A stretch of DNA of 21,428 bases from SIG440 sp045587485 (GTDB lineage Bacteria; Bacillota; Clostridia; Monoglobales; Monoglobaceae). The notes beneath the pieces were generated by a model that was not told where the DNA came from, ran no database searches, and saw nothing but the letters and a program-made list of their open reading frames with translations. Both the position numbers and the translations under genes were made by a program. The stretch lies in assembly GCA_045587485.1 (NCBI GenBank), contig JAZNCI010000045.1, positions 1-21,428 on the forward strand, in the 5' to 3' direction. This document shows, piece by piece, positions 1 through 7,480 of this stretch. Every line of letters starts with the position of its first letter. The first letter of the stretch is position 1.

Positions 1-2382
1 ACCCTGCTTGTATTCTTCGGTATCAAACACCCAGTTTGCAATATCTGATATAGTTCCTGTTTTTCCCATTGAATCTTTTCTAAACTGAGCCAGCGCTTTA
101 TTGTCTGTCTGATCAGCACAGAACATCATCAGTGAAATTATAGCATCCTCGGCCTGACCGTCTCCATAGGAATATGCGGTGGTTGCACCACGCATACGGA
201 ACGGGAAGGTCGCTGTTTCAAGTACGCCGGGGATATCTGTTCTGCCCCAATCGGTGCCCATTGATGTCTGCATACCCTTATAAATTTGAGGGAAGAGTTC
301 GCCCGCATAACGCCAATAGGATATTCCTTCAACATATTCGCCGTTGGGGAAGTAAGGAATTGTACCACCCTCTTCTCCTCGAAGAGCACCACGGATTATA
401 TCTCGGAAGTATTCGGGGTCTTCCTCGTACATTGCAATAGCCGCCAGCATAAAGCCGCCGTTGATTATAAACGCCTGGTTACCTTCGCTATAATTCAACT
501 GGACGTGATGATGATACCACATTGAACATGTGTATGCATGAAGTGCATCGTCAAAGACGTTTCGCTTGCACATCTCAACTATCAAATCTTTTTCTTCCTG
601 TGTCCAGTCAACCCAGTCAAATGCGTAAGCAATTCCGTACATACCATTGCCGCTATCAAGTGATGTGTTCAAGTGTAGATGCCAGTCGGGGAAGAGCTCC
701 TGATCGTTAATGTGGCAAATCTGACGCCAGATTTCTGCTTTATACTGTGCCTTTTTCGCTTCGTCGTCGCTAAACAGATAGCCAAATGCCAAAGTTGCTA
801 ATTTGCCGCCTGTGCTATTGATATATTGCGGACGCTTGCCGTCGGGGACTTCACGTTTTGCCAAGGATGATCCTATGGTTTTATCCGCGGATAACAAGCG
901 GCCTTGTATTATTGCGTTCAGCTGCGAGTCGGTTTTTGCTCCTTCTTTAATGCGAGCCACTGATTCAGGTGTGAACTCGATACGCGGATGCTGATTGTTG
1001 GGGTTGGTTGTTATGATGGCAGTATCAATCTCCTCATCTGAAGGTCTTTCGAAAAGGAACGTTCTTAACATACGGTCATAAACTTCGTTATTAATCACGC
1101 CTGCACCGCCAATCTCTGCGCCGTCGACTATAGGTCTGCTCCAGTTGAGATCTCTTGGCTGGTCAAGCCACAGAAAATCTTTCTCAATATAAGATTGCTT
1201 ATCAAGGAAGTTGAGCAAAATATCAAGATTTATACATGCAGAGCCGTCAACCATTTCAACGGGATAAATAAGCTTTGAAGGTGTGCCGTTGATATAATAG
1301 ATTTCTTCGTTGGGAGCCACCGAAAGGGTTTTGCCGTTGTATTCAACGGTTATCATCCCCTTGGCATCGTCCCATGCAACCTTTGCGCCACAGCTTTCTG
1401 CAATAGCACGAAGGGGAACCATTATCTCGTCGCCTTTTTTGTAGGACTTTGTGGGCATTTCAACCATCTTGCTGCCGTCAAAAATTTTGTTTGTGTTTAT
1501 AACAGTATACTTTTTGCCACGCGCTTTCATGTATCCCATATAGTTATACATAAATCCTCGGCTATCCTCGAATTCGTATCCGGGATAGAAATCACTGTCT
1601 CTGTATTGCGCCCACTGAGCATCGATAATCTCGTCATCTACAAGGCCGTCTGCCACATAGATACGAAGGTCATCTATATACCACGCACTTTCTCTGCCGC
1701 CAAAGGACAAAGGAAGGTTGAACCGAAACTCAGTAACGTTGTATGTGCCTGCAGGTAAAGGCGCACTTATGGGCTTGCCGTCAAAGTAAAGAGTGCCCTG
1801 ACCTGTTGTTATGTCAAATGCGTAATCAATTCTGTACCAGGTTTTTGGCAAAATGCCTGATGCCACTAATCTGTTGTCGGCAAAATAAACACTGCCGTCT
1901 CTAATCGCGATAAAGTTCGCATAACCGCTGTTGTCAGCATAGGTCAAATGTCTTTTCTCACTTGCATTACGGTTAATTAAGATAGTTTTGTCTGTAACAA
2001 AATCATCGACCATGAAGGAAAAGCTTATAACACCCTTCTCTTTCATTGGGTAATAGTGACACAACGCACGCGCAACACCGTTACGGCCATTGTCTCTTGT
2101 GTCGGCATTGAGTTTTGCTGCTAAATTGTCGCTGTTGCCATCTTTTTCGATCTTAACAATTTCTGAATTGCTCGAGCTGTCTTCCCACATAGCTCTTTCA
2201 CCGTACCAGTCATAGATATACTGATGATAAGTAAAAGCATGGGGGACCTCGCCAATTCTATGTTCGTCAAAAGAGTGGTTCTTATATATATGGTAGATTT
2301 CTTCTTCTGCAGCTAAGCAATTAACTGCGCAGAAGGTTATTAACAGCGTCAAAAGCAGAGAACAAAGTATTTTTTTCTTCAT
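1..2382 (-). CDS. Secreted heparinase II/III-like polysaccharide lyase, 3'-truncated by window edge (paralogue of next gene)
   Basis: A continuous 794-codon reading frame begins at ATG 2382 and runs off the left edge with no stop codon. It starts MKKKILCSLLLTLL, a Sec signal peptide. Its order matches the neighbouring 1125-residue gene throughout: a jelly-roll/LamG-like segment ending in WYIDDLRIYVADGLVDD, a copper-amine-oxidase-N-like stalk (EIMVPLRAIAESCGAKVAWD, then ITVEYNGK), and the alpha/alpha-toroid of heparinase II/III-type lyases with LHAYTCSMWYHHH and EGISYWRYAGELF. The frame ends at NWVFDTEEYKQG, so the C-terminal beta-sandwich with the metal-site motif would lie outside the window. 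A GGAGG ribosome binding site lies 12 nt upstream. It is the last visible gene of the surface operon, 109 nt after its paralogue. The role is inferred: eliminative cleavage of a uronate-containing glycan outside the cell. The polymer is unknown. Confidence 0.85.
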   Translation of the reverse strand, partial: MKKKILCSLLLTLLITFCAVNCLAAEEEIYHIYKNHSFDEHRIGEVPHAFTYHQYIYDWYGERAMWEDSSSNSEIVKIEKDGNSDNLAAKLNADTRDNGRNGVARALCHYYPMKEKGVISFSFMVDDFVTDKTILINRNASEKRHLTYADNSGYANFIAIRDGSVYFADNRLVASGILPKTWYRIDYAFDITTGQGTLYFDGKPISAPLPAGTYNVTEFRFNLPLSFGGRESAWYIDDLRIYVADGLVDDEIIDAQWAQYRDSDFYPGYEFEDSRGFMYNYMGYMKARGKKYTVINTNKIFDGSKMVEMPTKSYKKGDEIMVPLRAIAESCGAKVAWDDAKGMITVEYNGKTLSVAPNEEIYYINGTPSKLIYPVEMVDGSACINLDILLNFLDKQSYIEKDFLWLDQPRDLNWSRPIVDGAEIGGAGVINNEVYDRMLRTFLFERPSDEEIDTAIITTNPNNQHPRIEFTPESVARIKEGAKTDSQLNAIIQGRLLSADKTIGSSLAKREVPDGKRPQYINSTGGKLATLAFGYLFSDDEAKKAQYKAEIWRQICHINDQELFPDWHLHLNTSLDSGNGMYGIAYAFDWVDWTQEEKDLIVEMCKRNVFDDALHAYTCSMWYHHHVQLNYSEGNQAFIINGGFMLAAIAMYEEDPEYFRDIIRGALRGEEGGTIPYFPNGEYVEGISYWRYAGELFPQIYKGMQTSMGTDWGRTDIPGVLETATFPFRMRGATTAYSYGDGQAEDAIISLMMFCADQTDNKALAQFRKDSMGKTGTISDIANWVFDTEEYKQG

Positions 2383-2491
2383 ATATTATACATACCTCCA
2401 TTCTGCTTTTTGTCGTTTTCGTTGATTTTGTGTCTTGTTTAGTATTTATTATCCAAGTGTCTGTAGAAAAACAAAACAACATCGCTTTTCG

Positions 2492-5400
2492 TTATTTGTT
2501 CTTCCAAGTTTCCATAGGAACGTATTTCGGAACTACTTTGCTGTCGTAAGGCTGGATTGCAACCGAAAGTCTGAAACGAGTGATGTTCTTGCCCACAGCT
2601 GTTCTTACCGCCAATTTTCTTATGCCAGTGTTAGGAGTTTCAACAAGTGGTTTAACTTCGCTACCGTATGTTGTGTCAAACTCTGCAGGAAGATTCTCGA
2701 ACTTAAGATCACAGTCATTAAGAATTGTTGCCTTAATCTTCTTGCCGTTTTGGGTAAGAATTGCAGATTTGCCGTCAGCAGCAACATCTATCTGTGCCCT
2801 TGTGTGCATTGACCACAGGAAGTCTGTCTCAGTTGATGCTGCAAAGTCGTCCTGAATTTCAATAATATTGTTTACCTTGTCAAGCTTTACACCACGGATT
2901 GCACAGCTTAATATGTCATTTGTTTCTGTCATATTAAGCTTAGCATATGAGACCTCGTCACCAAATTTCATATCTGTGAACTCTGATTTTGCCGAACCCT
3001 TCATATCGTAAGTTCCTGTTGTCGCATAGTTACAGGTGCCGTCGGCATTATAGAGCTTCTTTGCGTTTATCACGCTGAGGTTTGCAACAACCGTGTTGTG
3101 ACCCTCGCCCTTCGTTCTATAATAGTGAGCGCCGGTGTAAGGAGAGCCGTTGGGGTATATATCCTTGGGATAGTTTTCTTCAACCTTATTGACGTCGGTG
3201 TGACCATAGATACGAAGGTTATAGTCCTCACGCTCTAAGTCCACGCCAAAGCGAACACCGTTCATATCAAACTGGAATGTACCTATATCAAAGTGACCAT
3301 GCTCGTCGTTGTTTGCACCGCCGTGTAAAGCAACAGATGTATCAGATTCTGCCCAACCGCTTTTGAGAATAACGGTTGCATTTTCATGATGATAAATATC
3401 TTCTTCATAGGTGTTGTCAAGTGTCATACCTTCGCCTTCGGGTTGTTTGGTATCAAACACCCAGTTTGCAACATCAACATGTGTAAAAGTACCGTCGCCG
3501 TTTTGCTTTCTGTATTCAGCAAGGGATTTGTCGTTTGTCTGACTTGCCGCAAACATTTGTATGGGCCTGTTGGCATTTTCAGGCTGACCGTCACCAAATG
3601 CATAAGCTTGTTTTGCTCCTCTCATCTTAAGAGGAAATTCCGCAGTCTCAATTATACCTGGAACATCTGTGATGCCCCAGTCGGTATTCATTGATGTCTG
3701 CATACCCTTAAGCAAACGCGGCAGATAGGTTTCGGCATATCTCCAGTAAGAAACACCTTCACTATATTCGCCATAGGGGAAGTACGCGATGGTGCCGCCC
3801 TCGCTAGCGCGAAGAGCTCCGCGGATTACATCGCTGTAATATTCTGGGTTGCGTTCATAGAGTGCTGATGCAAGCAATGCAACACCGCTATTGGAAATAA
3901 GCGCAATATTACCTTCGCTGTAGCACATACTGTGATGATAGTAGTTTAGTTTACATGTGTATGCGTGGAGTGCGTGGTCTGTGATGTTGCGTCTGCACGC
4001 TTCTTCAAACATAGCACGTTCGGATTCTGACCAGTCAACCCAGTCATAAGCGTATGCAAAGCCGTATGCCATAATACCGGTGTCAAGTCCATAATTGTAC
4101 TGAATACCCCAGTCACGAAATTTCTCGGTATTCTTCAAATAATCCATATGATGCAGTATTGCTGCTTTGTATTCAGCCTTTTTAGCTGCATCGTCATTGA
4201 ACAGATAGGCAAATGCCCATTTCTCAAAGTATCCGCCTACTACGTCAAAGTCTATACGCTTTCCGTCGGGAACGGCGTATACTTGATCTTCTGCGGTATT
4301 AAGCAAATTGTTTGCAGATGTTATTTTCGAATTAATAAGGGCTGCCAACTCCTCGTCATAGTTTTCAGAGTTGGGATTAATCCTATCCTTAATTTCTGCA
4401 ACAGACTCAGCCGTAAACTCAATGCGCGGATGTGTTAATGTCATTGCCGTCTGGATTTCTGCATCGGTAGGTCTGTCATAAAGAAACATCTTGAGAATTC
4501 GTCTGTCGATATCTTCATTCAGTGTATTCTCATTTAAACCACCAAGCTCCTTGCCGTTTGTACCAAGAGGCATATGCCAGTCATACTCGGTAGGACGGTC
4601 AATCCACAGAATTTCACCATTAATTAAATAGGTTTCTTCAAGCAAACCAAACAATACATCAATCTGCACGCAAACAGTGTCGTCAACATTTTCTGCGGCA
4701 TAACGCAGTTTGGCGGGTTTGCCGTTTACGTAATATGTTTCCGATTCGGGAACAAATTTTATTGTTTTGTCGTTGTAGTTAACTGTAACCTCGCCGGTTG
4801 ATGCATCTCTGCTTGTTGTTGCCCCAAGGATTTCTGCCATGCCGATGACAGGAACCATAACTACATCGTCCTTGTAGTAAATTTTCGTCGGCAGCGACTG
4901 AATCTTGCTGCCGTCGAAAATTCTGTTTGTGTTCATAATTGAAAATCTCTTGCCGTCGCATTTAAGGAATGCCATATAGTCATAGCTTGTTGCACGGCTG
5001 GATTCAAATTCGTAACCGCTGTAGAAGGAGCTGTCGGTATATTTCTTCCACGCTGCATCAAGAACTGCTTCTTCAACAAGTCCATCTGCCTCGTAAATGC
5101 AAAGGTCATCAATATACCACACATCGTCCGCAACTTTGGGTAAATCAAATCTTACCTCGTAGATGTTACATGTGTTGGCGGGCAAATTCACGTCATTTGG
5201 CGTGCCGTTAAAGTAAACCTTACCTGTACCCGCTTCAATATCCACGGTAAAATCAATGTTATACCATTTGTTTGCCTCTACTGTACCAAGTTCAACAGAA
5301 CCATTGCCTGTGTAGTATGCCTTGCCACCTGTAATCTCAACAAATGAACGCCAGTTGCTTGAAATGTATCTTTCATCACTCACACTTCTGTTATCAACAT

Positions 5401-5869
5401 ACGTCAGATGTATGCTGGTAATAGCATTTCTGCCCATTTTTACAACCTTCTTTGTGGTTGTATTTGTTACCATGAAGGAAAAGCTGATAACGCCTTTTTC
5501 CTTCATAGGATAATGTGTGAAGATCGAGCGGACGGTACTTGAGTAGTCGCTGCCCTGTTGATGGAGGTCAAATTCTGGTAAATTAAGGTCAGGATTTAAT
5601 CTTACAGCCTTATTCTCACTGTTGCCATCCTTTTCAAGCTCTACAACTTCTGTATTGTAATAAGCTTCTCGACGCATCTCCTCTTCAGCATAAAACCCGT
5701 TACCTGTGTACCAGTGATAGTTGAATGCAGCAGGAAGCTCGCCAACTCGGTGATCTTCAAAATCTTCATTGCTATATATAAGGTAGGTATCTTGTTCTGC
5801 AGCAAAACAACTAGCTGCACCGCAGAGCATCAATATCGCAAGAAACATAGAACAAAGTATTTTCTTCAT
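2492..5869 (-). CDS. Secreted multidomain heparinase II/III-like polysaccharide lyase with copper-amine-oxidase-like stalk
   Basis: This is a 1125-residue secreted protein. Residues 1-24 are a signal peptide. Residues 28-262 look like a LamG/concanavalin-type beta-sandwich (ending WYIDDLCIYE). Residues 292-425 resemble the copper amine oxidase N-terminal stalk domain (VVMVPVIGMAEILGA, then VTVNYNDK). Residues about 470-760 form the alpha/alpha-toroid, with YHHSMCYSEGN at 644-654 and EGVSYWRYAETY at 704-715, where the Tyr and His positions match the catalytic region of the family. The C-terminal sandwich has HGHFDIGTFQFD (H857, H859, D861) and GEGHNTVVAN (H924), typical of heparinase II/III C-domains. 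The family cleaves uronic-acid glycans by beta-elimination; the substrate here is not determinable. An AGAGGAG ribosome binding site lies 12 nt before the ATG. The gene follows the solute-binding lipoprotein by 40 nt and precedes a paralogue. Confidence 0.85.
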   Translation of the reverse strand: MKKILCSMFLAILMLCGAASCFAAEQDTYLIYSNEDFEDHRVGELPAAFNYHWYTGNGFYAEEEMRREAYYNTEVVELEKDGNSENKAVRLNPDLNLPEFDLHQQGSDYSSTVRSIFTHYPMKEKGVISFSFMVTNTTTKKVVKMGRNAITSIHLTYVDNRSVSDERYISSNWRSFVEITGGKAYYTGNGSVELGTVEANKWYNIDFTVDIEAGTGKVYFNGTPNDVNLPANTCNIYEVRFDLPKVADDVWYIDDLCIYEADGLVEEAVLDAAWKKYTDSSFYSGYEFESSRATSYDYMAFLKCDGKRFSIMNTNRIFDGSKIQSLPTKIYYKDDVVMVPVIGMAEILGATTSRDASTGEVTVNYNDKTIKFVPESETYYVNGKPAKLRYAAENVDDTVCVQIDVLFGLLEETYLINGEILWIDRPTEYDWHMPLGTNGKELGGLNENTLNEDIDRRILKMFLYDRPTDAEIQTAMTLTHPRIEFTAESVAEIKDRINPNSENYDEELAALINSKITSANNLLNTAEDQVYAVPDGKRIDFDVVGGYFEKWAFAYLFNDDAAKKAEYKAAILHHMDYLKNTEKFRDWGIQYNYGLDTGIMAYGFAYAYDWVDWSESERAMFEEACRRNITDHALHAYTCKLNYYHHSMCYSEGNIALISNSGVALLASALYERNPEYYSDVIRGALRASEGGTIAYFPYGEYSEGVSYWRYAETYLPRLLKGMQTSMNTDWGITDVPGIIETAEFPLKMRGAKQAYAFGDGQPENANRPIQMFAASQTNDKSLAEYRKQNGDGTFTHVDVANWVFDTKQPEGEGMTLDNTYEEDIYHHENATVILKSGWAESDTSVALHGGANNDEHGHFDIGTFQFDMNGVRFGVDLEREDYNLRIYGHTDVNKVEENYPKDIYPNGSPYTGAHYYRTKGEGHNTVVANLSVINAKKLYNADGTCNYATTGTYDMKGSAKSEFTDMKFGDEVSYAKLNMTETNDILSCAIRGVKLDKVNNIIEIQDDFAASTETDFLWSMHTRAQIDVAADGKSAILTQNGKKIKATILNDCDLKFENLPAEFDTTYGSEVKPLVETPNTGIRKLAVRTAVGKNITRFRLSVAIQPYDSKVVPKYVPMETWKNK

Positions 5870-5909
5870 ATTTGTGTATACTCCTCTATTCTATATAAAT
5901 CTGCTGGTA

Positions 5910-7454
5910 TTAGTCAATGCTCATATATCTGTCGTAACCTGTCTGCATAAGTTCAACAAGTCTGTCTATACCCATTCTCTCAATATCCTTAATAAACTTT
6001 TCATAAGTTGCATCAAAGTTTTCTATGCCCATAACCCATTTCTGGAAGATTTCGTCATAGTGTGTACTGATTGCAGTGCTCAAAGTTATATATTCTTCTT
6101 TCTCTTCGGCTGTCAACTGCTTGCTTACAGAAGGAAGAACTTCTGCAAACCAGTTGCCTTCTTCATACAGCTTCATACCGTCAAATGCAATCTGATTCAT
6201 CCACTGCAGTTCGTAATCAAAGTTCTGCTTAAAGCCAATACCCATCTGGGCACCGAAATCTTGGATTATTTGCTGAGGGCTCTCCTTCGCAAGAAGCTCT
6301 GGCTTGAACACGGGTTTGCCGTCAACCATATCCCAGTGTTCGCCTTCCTTACCAAAGTTGATGAGGTTTGAACCTGCTTCTGAGAACCAGAAGTCAAGGA
6401 ACTTAACTGCTTCGTCGAGATATTTTGTTCCGCTGTAGATACCCCAGCCATAGTTTGCGCTTGCAGAGCGCTGACCAAGAATAATGTTCATAGGAGGCGC
6501 AAAAGGTGTAAATTTGAAACCGGGAATTTCCACTGTGTCATTATAGCGTGCTGTTGACGCAACCCAGTCAAGTGTCATACCACCGATGTTGTCCATAAGC
6601 ATTCTGTCACGGGATGCTGTCGTAGCTGTAAGGATTTCCTTGTCAAAGAGACCTTCCTTGTACCACTGAATAATGTTCTGCATAGCTGTTTTGTATTCGG
6701 GATCAAGAGGACCAAATTTAACCTTGCCATTCTCAGCATACCAGCCCTGTCTTGCGTTCCAGAGAGTAAAAATTTCGCCAAGCTTATTCTTTGTAGGAGC
6801 AAAGTAAGGAACTTCGTCTGCTTTGCCGTTGCCGTTGGGGTCCTGAGTTTTGAATGCTTTAAGTACTGTATAAAGCTCTTCTGCATTTGTTGGATTTTTA
6901 AGACCTAATTTTTCCATCCAGTCTTGTCTTACAAACCAAACGCCTGTTGTCTTACCTGCCTGGCAGAAGGGGGTGTAGTAGATGTGGCCGTCGATTGCTG
7001 TGAGGTTACGCTTAACTTCTGGGTTTGCATCAAGGAATGCTTTGAAATTGGGCATCTTGTCAAAATGCTGATCAAGCTGAACAAAAGCACCATCCATACC
7101 GTATTTTACAAACTGATTTTCGTCCTGGGTAAATACAATGTCATCAATTTCACCTGACGCAAGCATCAGATTGAATGACTGTGTAAGGTTTGAGTTACTC
7201 TTTGAAACGGTTGTTTTTGCAAAAATACCTGTCATTTTTGCAGCTTCTTTAAAAATTCCCCACTGACCGTCATCATCCTTTGATGCACGGAAGAAGTATG
7301 TAAGTTCAATAGGTTCTTTTGAAATCAACGAATCTGATTCGAGGTCAATCTCGAAATCTGCGTTGCCTTTGCTTTTGTTGCCGCAGCCGGTGAACTGAAG
7401 CACCATTATAGCTGCCAATGCGAGCAAAAAAATTCTTTTAATTAAGTTTTTCAT
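5910..7454 (-). CDS. Carbohydrate ABC transporter solute-binding lipoprotein (family 1, LplA-like)
   Basis: A 514-residue extracellular solute-binding protein. The N-terminus has KR, a hydrophobic stretch and a lipobox QFTGC with the acylated Cys at 24, so it should be anchored to the outer face of the membrane. ELTYFFRASKDDDGQWG, the LASGEIDDIVF segment near residue 100 and the Ca-loop-like DPNGNGKADEVPY near 205-217 are typical of the large LplA/YtcQ branch of family 1 binding proteins, which bind oligosaccharides for CUT1-type ABC importers. An AAGGGG ribosome binding site precedes ATG 7454. It lies between the SLH genes and the lyase genes with gaps of 26 and 40 nt, which implies co-transcription and uptake of lyase products. 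No permease or ATPase gene is in the window; those subunits must be encoded elsewhere. Confidence 0.9.
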   Translation of the reverse strand: MKNLIKRIFLLALAAIMVLQFTGCGNKSKGNADFEIDLESDSLISKEPIELTYFFRASKDDDGQWGIFKEAAKMTGIFAKTTVSKSNSNLTQSFNLMLASGEIDDIVFTQDENQFVKYGMDGAFVQLDQHFDKMPNFKAFLDANPEVKRNLTAIDGHIYYTPFCQAGKTTGVWFVRQDWMEKLGLKNPTNAEELYTVLKAFKTQDPNGNGKADEVPYFAPTKNKLGEIFTLWNARQGWYAENGKVKFGPLDPEYKTAMQNIIQWYKEGLFDKEILTATTASRDRMLMDNIGGMTLDWVASTARYNDTVEIPGFKFTPFAPPMNIILGQRSASANYGWGIYSGTKYLDEAVKFLDFWFSEAGSNLINFGKEGEHWDMVDGKPVFKPELLAKESPQQIIQDFGAQMGIGFKQNFDYELQWMNQIAFDGMKLYEEGNWFAEVLPSVSKQLTAEEKEEYITLSTAISTHYDEIFQKWVMGIENFDATYEKFIKDIERMGIDRLVELMQTGYDRYMSID

Positions 7455-7480
7455 TGTGAAAATCCCCTTTTCTTTTTAAT

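Noticed and set aside
2379..2393. Four-codon minicistron whose TGA overlaps the start ATG of the left-edge lyase gene
   Set aside because: Its ATG is only 1 nt from the GGAGG, too close for initiation, and the main start has an acceptable spacing of 12 nt.
2492..5869. Lipoprotein reading of the lyase N-terminus (CGAASC)
   Set aside because: The residues before Cys21 (AAS) fit a lipobox poorly and the paralogue has AVNC at the same place, so ordinary signal peptidase cleavage is more likely.
5874..6371. A 165-codon plus-strand open frame opposite the binding-protein gene
   Set aside because: Antisense shadow of the solute-binding lipoprotein gene, Phe/Cys/His-rich and without a ribosome binding site.
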